This document shows, in pieces, positions 33,561-41,627 of a DNA stretch of 64,000 nt. Each line of letters starts with the position of its first letter. Position 1 is the stretch's first letter. Position numbers and translations under genes: made by a program. Source of the stretch: Treponema bryantii. Its GTDB lineage: Bacteria; Spirochaetota; Spirochaetia; Treponematales; Treponemataceae. The DNA lies in contig NZ_FOFU01000004.1 in NCBI RefSeq assembly GCF_900111035.1, positions 310,001 to 374,000 of the forward strand, in the 5' to 3' direction. A model generated the notes under the pieces. The model was not told where the DNA came from. It made no database searches and saw only the letters and a program-made list of their open reading frames with translations.

Positions 33561-33814
33561 AAGCCAAGGATGTGAGCTTAAAAGCTATTGTGCTTGCCAT
33601 TGTGTGGGTTATGGTTTTGTTCCTGGTAAAAGGATTTGTTCCTGTTATCTGGGCGGGAAAGAGTTTTGGTCTTGATGCAAGAGAAATCATCATAAGCGGT
33701 GTGTTCTTTGTTGTTGCATGTTCTCCGCTCTACCGTTCTATCTGGCTTGATAAGAAGCTTGGAATCTCGGCTGATAAAACTGAGACTGAAGAAACTGCAG
33801 AAGGTGTGAAATGA
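33557..33814 (+). CDS. Small two-span membrane protein, putative holin
   Basis: An 85-aa protein with membrane segments near residues 10-32 (IVLAIVWVMVLFLVKGFVPV) and 42-58 (IIISGVFFVVACSPLY), then a basic and acidic tail. Size, charge distribution and position after the putative endolysin gene (4-bp overlap) fit a class II-like holin. No family is recognised from sequence alone. Confidence 0.55.
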   Translation: MKAKDVSLKAIVLAIVWVMVLFLVKGFVPVIWAGKSFGLDAREIIISGVFFVVACSPLYRSIWLDKKLGISADKTETEETAEGVK

Positions 33815-34242
33815 AAGATGAAACAAAAGAAACTATTCGTATTGTCCTTATTATGCTTTTTGCTTTTGCCTTGCTTGTTCTCGGAAACCTCGGGAATAAC
33901 GCTTTCCGAGAATCAGATGTTGCAGATCAGGAACGAGTTGAACGTTATGAGGACAGAAGTGAATCTGCTCAGAACGCAGTCTCAGAACTGGAAAGCGGAC
34001 TCTCTGACGTGGCAGAACAAATGCACGGAGTTGGAAAAGAAATTGATGAAGGCATTACAGATGTCGGAGAGCTCCGAGAAGTCGGTGTTAGAATTGCAGG
34101 AGCAAGTTCAGATATTGAGGACTCTGCTTGCCGAATTGAAGAAGGAATTCAGCGAATTGAACGAATCTTATATGAGGCAGAAAAGAAAGATTGTGTTCTG
34201 GAGGACTGCGGCGGGGGTGCTGGGAGCAGTAACTCTGACTGA
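33811..34242 (+). CDS. Membrane-anchored coiled-coil protein, spanin-like (overlapping gene A)
   Basis: A 143-aa protein. One membrane segment near residues 9-28 (IRIVLIMLFAFALLVLGNLG), then an acidic coiled coil (SAQNAVSELESGLSDVAEQM) to the end. This is the topology of inner-membrane spanins (Rz-like). Nearly its whole length overlaps another open frame (33818-34273) shifted by one base. Overlap with the holin-like gene by 4 bp favours this one as translated. Whether both proteins exist is an open question. Confidence 0.55.
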   Translation: MKDETKETIRIVLIMLFAFALLVLGNLGNNAFRESDVADQERVERYEDRSESAQNAVSELESGLSDVAEQMHGVGKEIDEGITDVGELREVGVRIAGASSDIEDSACRIEEGIQRIERILYEAEKKDCVLEDCGGGAGSSNSD

Positions 34243-34273
34243 GGGAGTGGTTATCTGGCTGCAGAACAAGTGA
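33818..34273 (+). CDS. Signal peptide plus coiled-coil protein (overlapping gene B)
   Basis: A 151-aa protein in the +1 frame relative to gene A. It begins with a clear Sec signal (LFVLSLLCFLLLPCLFS), then a long heptad-rich coiled coil (LRNELN-like, LEKKLMKALQMSESSEKSVL) and a C-terminal hydrophobic stretch (AAGVLGAVTLTEGVVIWLQ). All three elements are protein-like, so this is unlikely to be a shadow frame. The start lies 7 bp after that of gene A. Coupled or alternative translation would give two envelope proteins, as in nested Rz/Rz1 pairs, though here the overlap is almost complete. Confidence 0.5.
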   Translation: MKQKKLFVLSLLCFLLLPCLFSETSGITLSENQMLQIRNELNVMRTEVNLLRTQSQNWKADSLTWQNKCTELEKKLMKALQMSESSEKSVLELQEQVQILRTLLAELKKEFSELNESYMRQKRKIVFWRTAAGVLGAVTLTEGVVIWLQNK

Positions 34274-34281
34274 GGTGGAAG

Positions 34282-34584
34282 ATGGAAAAGTGGGGTTCTG
34301 TAATTTCTGTTGTTAAAGACGTTGTTACAATAGCCGGTTTTATTGGAATCTTTATAAAACTTGGTTATGACAAAGGCGTTAACGAAAAAGAGCAGAAAGA
34401 GATGCGTAAGGACATAGATAAAAATGCAACGGATATAAACAATCTTGGTACAAAAGTAAGTCAGATGCAGATAGAAAATACCCGTCTCATAACCACTCTT
34501 TCCAGTGATCTTGGATGGATAAAAGCAAGTCTTGCAGATATCAAAAATGATATCAAGCAAAAAAGGGAGAAGAACAATGCCTAA
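34282..34584 (+). CDS. Small membrane-anchored coiled-coil phage protein
   Basis: A 100-aa protein from the ATG at 34282 (AGGTGG upstream); the GTG at 34270 is less likely. A membrane segment lies near residues 7-27 (SVVKDVVTIAGFIGIFIKL), followed by a coiled coil (NATDINNLGTKVSQMQIENT). It resembles haemolysin-XhlA-type or holin-associated proteins. It overlaps the small terminase gene by 8 bp. Confidence 0.55.
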   Translation: MEKWGSVISVVKDVVTIAGFIGIFIKLGYDKGVNEKEQKEMRKDIDKNATDINNLGTKVSQMQIENTRLITTLSSDLGWIKASLADIKNDIKQKREKNNA

Positions 34585-35128
34585 GAGAAACAAGATAGAA
34601 ATGCAGGGCTTGGTTGAGCGCATCTGCAAGATGTACTTCAACGACAAAATGAGCCACAAACAGATAGCAGAAGTTCTCAAGGAAGAAGGCTTCGACATCA
34701 GCAAAAGCGGTGTCGGTCGCACTCTTGTTAGCCAGGCTGCGCAGATGAAAGCTTACAAGGACTCTGCAAAGAAGGCAGTTGCCATTGTTTCTGAGCTTGA
34801 AAAAACTCCGGGTTTGAATATCTCTGAGGCAAGTGTTCAGCTGGTTCAGGCAAAGCTTCTTGAAGAACTCAACAAGTTTGAAAACTTTGCAACCATTTCT
34901 CCAGAAGAGCTTTTGAAAGCAATTGCAAGAAATACTGATGCACAGGTAAAGATTGCACGTGTAAAACTCGAATATGAACGCGGTTACAAGAAAGGCTTGT
35001 TTGAAGCTGCAAAGACTGTCGAGGCAGAAGGAAAGAAAGCCGGCTGGAGCGACGAGCGCGTTGAATTTGTTAAGTCTAAGATTATGGGCTTGAAGGTGAC
35101 ATATGACGAAAAGCCGGAAAAAGACTAA
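34577..35128 (+). CDS. Mu gp27-like protein (DUF3486), putative small terminase
   Basis: A 183-aa protein from the ATG at 34577 with GGGAG upstream. The N-terminal HTH (LVERICKMYFNDKMSHKQIA, then LKEEGFDISKSGVGRTLVS) and the helical remainder match the DUF3486 family. In Mu this protein is the small terminase subunit that recognises the phage end for packaging. It overlaps the large terminase gene by 26 bp. Confidence 0.8.
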   Translation: MPKRNKIEMQGLVERICKMYFNDKMSHKQIAEVLKEEGFDISKSGVGRTLVSQAAQMKAYKDSAKKAVAIVSELEKTPGLNISEASVQLVQAKLLEELNKFENFATISPEELLKAIARNTDAQVKIARVKLEYERGYKKGLFEAAKTVEAEGKKAGWSDERVEFVKSKIMGLKVTYDEKPEKD

Positions 35129-36599
35129 CACATACGACATCTTTCTTCCCTATCAGAAAGAATGGCTGGAAGACAGAAGTGACCTCAAAATCATCGAAAA
35201 GAACAGACGGTGCGGAATCTCCTGGACGGACTCTGCCGACTCTGTTCTTGATGCTGCTCCTGCCAATGGCTGGACAAACACTTATTACATGAGCTTCAAC
35301 AAAGACAACTGTCGCCAGTACATCGAGGATGCCGGCGAATGGGCAAAGAAGCTTGGTTATGCAGTAAGTGAAATTATCGAAGAAGAAGAACCTCTTCTTG
35401 ATGATGAGGAAAAATCAATCACTACATACAGAATCACTTTTTCCAGCGGTGCGGAAATTATGGGGCTTCCTGGTGTTTCGCGTTCACTCCGTTCTAAGCA
35501 GGGAAACGTTGTCATTGATGAGGCTGCATTCTTTGATGATCTTGACAGCGTTCTGCAGGCAGCAAAAGCTCTTGTTATGTGGGGCGGTAGAATCCGTGTT
35601 ATTTCGACACATAATGGAGATGACAATCCGTTTAATATCCTGATTAAAAATATCCGTTCTGGCAAAGAAAAAGAATGGAGCCTGCACAGAATCACTTTCC
35701 GCGAGGCAATGGCCCAAGGGCTCTACAAAAGAATCTGCCTTAAACAGGGGCGCAAGTGGACTCCTGAAGCTGACAAGGAATTCATGGACAAGATGTACCG
35801 CATCTACGGTGACAATCCTGATGAAGAGCTTGATGTTATTCCACGTGCCAGCGGTGATAGATACTTTGGGCGCGGTTTGCTGGATCATGCTACAGCTGAT
35901 GCAGACAGTTACGACATCCGCCGGCTTGAATGTTCAGACAGCTTTCTTCACAAAAACGAGAGCTTTAAGAACCGCGAGGTTGAAAAGTTCTTCAATCAGG
36001 AAGTGCGTCCGCTGCTTGGTGCGCTTGAAGGTCAGGTTTTCGGCGGTAATGACTTTGGACGTTCCGGAGACCTTACGACCTACTGGTTTGCTGAAGAAGT
36101 TTCAAAGACTCAGCTTGCAGTACGTCTTATTGTGGAAATCAAAAATGCACCGTTTGAGCAGCAGCAGTTATTCAATGACTATGTAACAGACTTGTTATCC
36201 GAGCGTAAAAAGTTCGGCGGACTTGCAATAGACTCACGCGGTAACGGTCAGCAGATTGGAGAACATGCAATGCTCCGTCATCCGGGAGCTTCGATTCAGG
36301 TTATGGAAACCAATGCCTGGTATGCAAAGTACGGAACCGATTTGCACGGACTTATGGAAAGCGGAGATTTTACCGTTCCTGATGACGAAACAATCAAGGC
36401 AGATTTTGCACTTGTTGTACTTAAAAACGGAATCCCGACTATTCCTGCAGTGCGCACGTCCGATCGTGACCAGAAGGGAAAGAGACACGGAGACGGTGCG
36501 AGTGCTGCAATGCTTTGTGTATGCGCCTGGAGAGAATGTGCAGCAGATCCGGCACCAAGCTTTTTTGTTGCAGAAAAGAAAAAGAAATCATTTTGGTAG
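35103..36599 (+). CDS. Large terminase subunit, Mu gp28-like
   Basis: A 498-aa protein. The ATPase part has an atypical Walker A region (IIEKNRRCGISWTDS) and Walker B VVIDEAAFF, with RVISTHNGDDNPF as the coupling motif. The C-terminal nuclease part has GNDFGRSGDLT and later GLAIDSRGNGQQI with acidic metal ligands. This matches the Mu-like terminase family used for headful packaging. Length fits the family (about 500-550 aa). Confidence 0.9.
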   Translation: MTKSRKKTNTYDIFLPYQKEWLEDRSDLKIIEKNRRCGISWTDSADSVLDAAPANGWTNTYYMSFNKDNCRQYIEDAGEWAKKLGYAVSEIIEEEEPLLDDEEKSITTYRITFSSGAEIMGLPGVSRSLRSKQGNVVIDEAAFFDDLDSVLQAAKALVMWGGRIRVISTHNGDDNPFNILIKNIRSGKEKEWSLHRITFREAMAQGLYKRICLKQGRKWTPEADKEFMDKMYRIYGDNPDEELDVIPRASGDRYFGRGLLDHATADADSYDIRRLECSDSFLHKNESFKNREVEKFFNQEVRPLLGALEGQVFGGNDFGRSGDLTTYWFAEEVSKTQLAVRLIVEIKNAPFEQQQLFNDYVTDLLSERKKFGGLAIDSRGNGQQIGEHAMLRHPGASIQVMETNAWYAKYGTDLHGLMESGDFTVPDDETIKADFALVVLKNGIPTIPAVRTSDRDQKGKRHGDGASAAMLCVCAWRECAADPAPSFFVAEKKKKSFW

Positions 36600-36612
36600 G
36601 AAGGTATAGATT

Positions 36613-37806
36613 ATGGCAAGAACAAACAGCGTAACAAGCAGAGTTATAAATATAAACGGATTCCGCAGCATTACAAATTATGTTTCTGACACACAGGACT
36701 GGATAAGCTCCGTTCAGGAACGCGAGAACATCTTTGAAGAAATGCGTGACGATGGTCGTGTTGAGTCTCTCATTCTTGACCGAAAGAACAAGGTTCTGCA
36801 GATGTACGGTTCATTCACAGACACAAAGAACAAGAACGTAAACGAAGCCTGTCAGAATCTTCTTACCTTCAACACTTTCTACAAGCTCAACAATATCCTT
36901 TTGAATGCGGTGCCTTATGGGATTGCTGCATGTGAAGTTATCTGGGAGTTCCGGGGCGGCTGGTATGTTCCTGTTGATTTTACTCCAATTCCAAGAACTG
37001 CTTTGAGTTTTCCTCAGCACATTGAACGTGACTGGGGTGTTCCTGTTTTGACTTCTCAGAATCTTATTTTGAGCGATAAGCGCAAGTTCATAATTCACCG
37101 CAACGATGACGGCGAGTTGAATCAGTGGGGACGTCCTACTTTGCGCAGTGCCTATACCTTCTGGAAGTTCAAGCAGCTGGGCGTTAAGTTCTGGGCAATG
37201 GCTGCCGAGCTTTGTGGTGTTCCATCAATCCTGGCAATCTTTGAAACAAAGAACGAAGACGAAGCAAAGAAACGCGCAGCTGATTTGACTGCAGCCCTGC
37301 AGAACTGGGAAAGCGGATCTTCCGGAGCTTTTGGAAACGTTAAGGACATCAAGGTTGTTTCTTCTCAGATTAACGACTTCAACAAAATCGTTGAGCTTTG
37401 TGATACAGAAATTGCCTATGCACTTACTGCTCAGGCTCTTACAACAAACACTGCTCAGTACGGAACTCATGCCCAGGGAGAAACGCACGTCCAGACTTAC
37501 GACGATCTGATTAAGGGTGATGCCTACAAGCTCCAGCAGACAGACCAGCAGCTTGTTAATGTTTTCTGCGAGCTCAACTTCCCTGGAGAGCTTGCCCCGC
37601 AATATGACATTGACTCTACAGACTTTGCACCGTGGGAAGTTATTCGCGATGCAATTGACCGTGGGGTTCCTGTAAGTCTTAAAGCTCTTTATAACAAAAT
37701 CCATCTGCCACAGCCTGTTGATGAAAAAGATTCTTTCGTAAAGGCTCAGCCGTCTTTCGGTTTTTCTGATACAGGAAAAGATGATTTTTTTCAGAACAGG
37801 CAGTAG
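36613..37806 (+). CDS. Portal protein, Mu gp29-like (DUF935)
   Basis: A 397-aa protein matching the DUF935 portal family (DRKNKVLQMYGSFTD, KFIIHRNDDGELNQWGRP, GVPSILAIFETKNEDEAKK). The frame ends soon after a run of seven T (37785-37791). In the -1 frame after that run, coding continues without a stop through 37943 into the MuF gene. Family portals usually extend further than this stop, so the C-terminus may be made by frameshifting. The portal forms the ring at the head vertex through which DNA passes. Confidence 0.88.
   Translation: MARTNSVTSRVININGFRSITNYVSDTQDWISSVQERENIFEEMRDDGRVESLILDRKNKVLQMYGSFTDTKNKNVNEACQNLLTFNTFYKLNNILLNAVPYGIAACEVIWEFRGGWYVPVDFTPIPRTALSFPQHIERDWGVPVLTSQNLILSDKRKFIIHRNDDGELNQWGRPTLRSAYTFWKFKQLGVKFWAMAAELCGVPSILAIFETKNEDEAKKRAADLTAALQNWESGSSGAFGNVKDIKVVSSQINDFNKIVELCDTEIAYALTAQALTTNTAQYGTHAQGETHVQTYDDLIKGDAYKLQQTDQQLVNVFCELNFPGELAPQYDIDSTDFAPWEVIRDAIDRGVPVSLKALYNKIHLPQPVDEKDSFVKAQPSFGFSDTGKDDFFQNRQ
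37785..37791 (+). promoter_or_regulatory. Putative -1 frameshift site T TTT TTT
   Basis: The heptamer is in the correct zero-frame register (codons GAT TTT TTT). AGGA lies about 10 nt upstream. A small hairpin AGCCG/CGGCT follows at about 37828-37844. The -1 frame is open from here to the MuF stop at 39404. Confidence 0.5.
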
Positions 37807-37943
37807 AGAATCTTTTCCAGGAAAAGAGCCGGGCGCGACGGCTTGACCGTATTTCTACTGCCGCCTGGCTCAACATCTCCGACAGCTACGCAGAACGCAT
37901 TAAAGCGTACATCAAAGAAGCGGCTCGCAATCCTGACATTCTT
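37792..37943 (+). other. Coding sequence without a start, linking portal and MuF frames
   Basis: In frame with the MuF gene the codons read SEQAVENLFQEKSRARRLDR and then AWLNISDSYAERIKAYIKEA. The composition is that of real protein, and there is no ATG, GTG or TTG in it and no ribosome site before the ATG at 37944. It can only be translated by frameshifting from the portal gene, unless the T-run is a sequencing error. Confidence 0.6.
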
Positions 37944-39404
37944 ATGACTACCAAGGTACTTCCGCCGGACTGGGGAGCAATGGGAGAAGCTGCAAAGCTT
38001 TTTACCCGCTCCCTTATGATGGGCTTGGATTCAGCTGTACGCAAGAATGAGTTTGCAGAGCTTACTGCAGAAGACGTTGAAAACTTGCCTTATGCCGAAG
38101 CTGTAGAATATCTTAAAAAACGCGACGTTATAAAAAAAGTTGATTATAACAAGCTCTCCGACAAGATGCGGTTCCGAGCTTTTACAGCTTCCAGAATTGC
38201 AGACGGGGATCTTCTCAAACGTATAAACTCCGAGCTGATTAAGAATGTGAATGATGGCAAGGGGCTGAAGGATTTTCTCTCTCTTACAAAAACTGACATT
38301 CTGAATAAGGTTGGCATGGGTGCCGGTGGTCAGGGCTGGTACTGGGAAACTGTCTACAGAACCAACGTTCAGACCGCATACAACACTGGTCGCATGATGG
38401 GCTTTGAAGAAGACAAACCTCTTGCGCTGCACTTTGTCGGAATTGAGGACTCAAGACAGACAGACGTTTGCCATTCACTGAGCAATGTTGTCAGACCGTA
38501 TGATGATCCACTCTGGGAAAAATATATTCCGCCTCTGCATTTCGGCTGCCGTTCGACAGTACGTGCAATTTATGACGAAGACGAATTGCCGGATGAATGG
38601 ACTTCCCTGGAAGGAATAGAAAAACCGGCAAAAGGCTTTGGTACAAATCCTCTTGAAAACGACAGCTGGTGGAATGAACTTTCAAGTCAGGTTGCACGTG
38701 CGAAGGAATATGGCGTGCAGGGAGAGATTGAGGCGGCGAAGGAGATTCTTTTTTCTGGAGGAAAGTTTGGAAAAGGAGATGGAGAAAAGATTGTAGATGA
38801 TGAAATCAATAATATAAAAGCCGAGGCTGTTATTGATGAAATCGCTGGAATAAAGAAAGGTATTCCGATGACTTTTGATGAAGCAGATAGTGGAAATGTT
38901 AATCCTGGTTTTCATTCTGATATTGCACGACAAGGAAATTGTCAGAGTTGTGTTCCAACTTTCATTGCTAGATTATTGGGATTTAATGTTCAGGCGAAGC
39001 CCTACGATAAAACAAATCCAATAATGAATGCATTAATGAATAAAACAAATCTTGCTTTTATTGACAGAAATACAAAAACTTTTCCTAAAATGCTGACGCC
39101 AAAAAAAACAGGTACTGAGCTTACAACTTGGTTATTAAACCACATGGAAGATAACAAATATTATTCCGTAGGTTTTGACTATAAAGCAAATCTTTTTATA
39201 CCTGGTGGACATGTACTTGTAATGTATAAAGATAAAGGTGTTCTAACTTTATATGATCCACAAGATTATACTAAAACAACACAACTAAAACAAATTTCTA
39301 ATCTTCTCCGGCCAGCAAGCCCTAATTCAGTTGAAGTTTATAATATTTCTGATTGCGATTTAAATAAATATGTATTAGACTTTATCGTAGAGGCAAGGCA
39401 ATGA
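37944..39404 (+). CDS. MuF head-morphogenesis protein with C-terminal papain-like toxin domain
   Basis: A 486-aa protein. Residues about 120-215 are the Mu F/SPP1 gp7 domain (YRTNVQTAYNTGR, DSRQTDVCHSL, PPLHFGCRSTVR). From about residue 265 the sequence becomes AT-rich and changes to a toxin domain: Cys333/Cys336 in GNCQSCVPT, His423 in GGHVLVMY and Asp438 in YDPQD. That is the C-H-D pattern of papain-fold polymorphic toxins. MuF-type toxins carried by temperate phages are a known family. The next gene overlaps it by 4 bp and is a likely immunity gene. The true N-terminus may be supplied by frameshifting from the portal. Confidence 0.8.
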   Translation: MTTKVLPPDWGAMGEAAKLFTRSLMMGLDSAVRKNEFAELTAEDVENLPYAEAVEYLKKRDVIKKVDYNKLSDKMRFRAFTASRIADGDLLKRINSELIKNVNDGKGLKDFLSLTKTDILNKVGMGAGGQGWYWETVYRTNVQTAYNTGRMMGFEEDKPLALHFVGIEDSRQTDVCHSLSNVVRPYDDPLWEKYIPPLHFGCRSTVRAIYDEDELPDEWTSLEGIEKPAKGFGTNPLENDSWWNELSSQVARAKEYGVQGEIEAAKEILFSGGKFGKGDGEKIVDDEINNIKAEAVIDEIAGIKKGIPMTFDEADSGNVNPGFHSDIARQGNCQSCVPTFIARLLGFNVQAKPYDKTNPIMNALMNKTNLAFIDRNTKTFPKMLTPKKTGTELTTWLLNHMEDNKYYSVGFDYKANLFIPGGHVLVMYKDKGVLTLYDPQDYTKTTQLKQISNLLRPASPNSVEVYNISDCDLNKYVLDFIVEARQ

Positions 39405-39613
39405 CAATAAATGACTTTGAAAATTATGCGAACTCAAAAGGTTTCCCTCATGTAATAAAGGTCGGACAATACAAGGGAGAAACAATTTATGCTGGTTTAT
39501 TGTCTTTAGAGAAACATGCTAAACTGGGATATCCTCTTTTAATGAGAGCATCGAATGGGAAAGTAGTAGGGATAGATCGGCAAGAAACAAAAAAGATTCT
39601 TAGCGAAATGTAA
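39401..39613 (+). CDS. Putative immunity protein to the MuF toxin
   Basis: A 70-aa protein (MTINDFENYANSKGFPHVIK, then GIDRQETKKILSEM). It overlaps the toxin stop by 4 bp, is AT-rich like the toxin domain and unlike the phage genes around it, and is followed by a terminator. Position and size are those of immunity genes. No family recognised. Confidence 0.6.
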   Translation: MTINDFENYANSKGFPHVIKVGQYKGETIYAGLLSLEKHAKLGYPLLMRASNGKVVGIDRQETKKILSEM

Positions 39614-39637
39614 CTCTTATAAACATATACTTTGAGC

Positions 39638-39661
39638 AGCCCCGAACTTCCGGGGCTTTTT
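39638..39661 (+). terminator. Intrinsic terminator after the toxin-immunity pair
   Basis: AGCCCCG / CGGGGCT with loop AACTTC (39638-39657) followed by TTTTC. The 230 bp from here to the next gene hold no other gene that I can support. Confidence 0.85.
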
Positions 39662-39892
39662 CTTTTTTAACCCACATTCTCAGCAAAACACAAAAACTCA
39701 TACCTACACACCACCTCAAACATCTGTGATTCACCGTTGAATATCGGTGAATCGGCTATCTGTTTAAATAATTTGGGTAATTTGTCATTTATTTAAAAAC
39801 ACCCCCGAAATTTTCAAGATTTTAACAAATTGCTTTTCCCACAATTGCCGCGTTTTTGTGCCTCTGTGATTACATATGCGCAGAGGTCGCAA

Positions 39893-40240
39893 ATGAAAAT
39901 CTACATTGCCGGAAAGATTACCGGCGACAAGAATTATAAGACTAAATTCAAACGCGCAGAGAAGCTCTTGCGCTCGCTGGGGCATTCTGTAATGAACCCA
40001 GCCTGGATTGCTCCATCTGATGATTTTACATGGACGGACTATATGCAGATTAGCGGCATGATGCAGGCAAGATGTAATGCTGTGTATTTTTTGAAAGGCT
40101 GGAAAGAAAGCGAAGGTGCAAGGCTAGAGTTCAAGAGATGTCATCAGCTGAATCAGACTGTTTTCTTTGAAGACAGTGCTTTCAGCCTGGAAGAATTAAA
40201 GCGTTCCCCACAAAGCCGGAAAAATAAAAACACGAGGTAG
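39893..40240 (+). CDS. DUF4406 protein (nucleoside deoxyribosyltransferase-like)
   Basis: A 115-aa protein from the ATG at 39893 (AGAGG upstream); the longer frame to 39830 starts with TTG. It begins MKIYIAGKITGDKNY and contains GHSVMNPAW, with DAx-type acidic contexts replaced by NAVYFLKGWKESEGARLE. This is the DUF4406 family, related to nucleoside 2-deoxyribosyltransferases. Phage copies may act on nucleotides or on sugars of modified bases. It is out of place in a head cluster and may be an accessory insert like the toxin module before it. Confidence 0.75.
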   Translation: MKIYIAGKITGDKNYKTKFKRAEKLLRSLGHSVMNPAWIAPSDDFTWTDYMQISGMMQARCNAVYFLKGWKESEGARLEFKRCHQLNQTVFFEDSAFSLEELKRSPQSRKNKNTR

Positions 40241-40249
40241 TATCAGCTT

Positions 40250-41227
40250 ATGAAAAAGATTCGTACATGGCAGCTCTGCCGCACGGGAACTTTCGGGCAG
40301 GACGGAGCAAAGATTACAGAACAGGATTTGAAAGAAATCGCGGAGACGTTCACGCCTACACGTCCGATTACTATCGGTCACGATGCAGCGCATGGCGACA
40401 ACTTTCCGAAGTTCGGAGACGTGCTTGTAATTGACGGTATTTATGATGACGCAAAACACAGGGGCGAAAAGGTTCTTGTTGGTCAGGTTGTTCTGCATCC
40501 GGAACTGGAGAAACAGTTTTCCGACAAGGACGATGGTGACGGCTGTTATAAAGGCTGGAGCGTTACTATTCCAAAACGTGCAAGCGACGGCAAGCGTTAT
40601 CTTCATAGCCTGGCAATCTGCGGAGCAACTCCTCCAAAGATTCCGGGGCTTGAGCAGCTTATGACAAAGAGCTGCTATTCAGACGGCGATACGGTTGAGG
40701 TGTTTGACTTCAGCGACGCAATAGATTATCAGGAGGAAATTCCTATGACAGAAGAGGAAAAGAAAAAGATGGCTGACCTCGAAACTGAAAACAAAAGGCT
40801 GAAGGAAGATGCCGAAAAAGCTTCTGCTTCCAAAAAGGATGAAGAGAACAAAAAAGAAAAGTTCTCTGATTCCAAAGAGTATGCAGACATGCAGAAGAAA
40901 ATCGAAGACCTTGAAGCTTCAAGAAAAGAAGCTGTTGTAAAAGGTGTTTGTGACAAGTTTGCTGATATTCCTGCAGGGCTTAAAGACAGTGTTCAGAAGG
41001 TTGCCGGCGTTCTTGCTTCAACAACTGAATCTTTTGAGTTCAGCGACAAGGACGGAAATAAGAGCAACAAGACTGCTCTGGATCTGTTCAGCGACCTTCT
41101 TTCAGGGCTCATTGCAGCTCCAAAAAAAGAGGAAGTAATTTCTCGCCAGGTAAACACTGACGAGTTTAACGACAAAAAAGATGACGGCAAGGAAACCGAC
41201 TGGGGCAAAGTTGCCGCCAAACTCTAA
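40250..41227 (+). CDS. Head maturation protease fused to scaffold, Mu gpI-like
   Basis: A 325-aa protein. Residues 1-160 match the Mu I-type prohead protease (ITEQDLKEIAETF, RPITIGHDA, YLHSLAICGATPPKIPG). From residue 166 the sequence is a lysine/glutamate-rich coiled coil typical of scaffolds, with a C-terminal conserved patch. An internal ATG with AGGAGG upstream (40745) should make the scaffold separately, as with I/Z in Mu and C/Nu3 in lambda. Confidence 0.85.
   Translation: MKKIRTWQLCRTGTFGQDGAKITEQDLKEIAETFTPTRPITIGHDAAHGDNFPKFGDVLVIDGIYDDAKHRGEKVLVGQVVLHPELEKQFSDKDDGDGCYKGWSVTIPKRASDGKRYLHSLAICGATPPKIPGLEQLMTKSCYSDGDTVEVFDFSDAIDYQEEIPMTEEEKKKMADLETENKRLKEDAEKASASKKDEENKKEKFSDSKEYADMQKKIEDLEASRKEAVVKGVCDKFADIPAGLKDSVQKVAGVLASTTESFEFSDKDGNKSNKTALDLFSDLLSGLIAAPKKEEVISRQVNTDEFNDKKDDGKETDWGKVAAKL
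40745..41227 (+). CDS. Nested scaffold protein from an internal start, Mu Z-like
   Basis: The ATG at 40745 is in frame with the protease gene and has a perfect AGGAGG at 40731-40736, 8 nt away. The product would be 160 aa: MTEEEKKKMADLETENKRLK, then a coiled coil and the C-terminal capsid-binding region. This nested layout is known for Mu and lambda head genes. It would supply excess scaffold for prohead assembly. Confidence 0.7.
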   Translation: MTEEEKKKMADLETENKRLKEDAEKASASKKDEENKKEKFSDSKEYADMQKKIEDLEASRKEAVVKGVCDKFADIPAGLKDSVQKVAGVLASTTESFEFSDKDGNKSNKTALDLFSDLLSGLIAAPKKEEVISRQVNTDEFNDKKDDGKETDWGKVAAKL

Positions 41228-41238
41228 GGAGATGAAAC

Positions 41239-41613
41239 ATGGAAAAGGTTGAAGAATTCTTTGACCGCGGTGTGCTCCATGCTGGACACCCGCCAATCGT
41301 GGACTATGCGACTCTTGCAACATCAAGCAAGAATCTCAAAGCCGGTACAGTTTTGAAATCTGCAAACGGAGGTCTCGCACCTGCCGGAGATTCGGACACA
41401 CCTTGTGCAGTCCTTCTCGCAGATGTTCCAGCACACTCAAGCGAAGCTACAACAGGCGTTCCTGTAGTTGTGCATGGTCTTGTTGTAAAGAGCCGTCTTC
41501 TGGACTTCTCATCATCAGCAGAAGCCGTAGCAAGCGAAACTCTTTCTGCAAAGCTTCCGGCTGCCGGCATCTACCTGGTACAGGGTGGATGGTCTGAATC
41601 AAACTTTCATTAA
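41239..41613 (+). CDS. Head decoration protein-like (DUF2190-type)
   Basis: A 124-aa, mostly beta protein (LKAGTVLKSANGGLAPAG, then VVVHGLVVKSRLLDF). It lies between the protease-scaffold and major capsid genes, as decoration or capsid-stabilising proteins do in Mu-like heads. The PPIVDYATLATSSKNLKAGT opening resembles lambda gpD-like or DUF2190 proteins. AGGAG precedes it. Confidence 0.65.
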   Translation: MEKVEEFFDRGVLHAGHPPIVDYATLATSSKNLKAGTVLKSANGGLAPAGDSDTPCAVLLADVPAHSSEATTGVPVVVHGLVVKSRLLDFSSSAEAVASETLSAKLPAAGIYLVQGGWSESNFH

Positions 41614-41627
41614 TAGGAGAATGAAAA

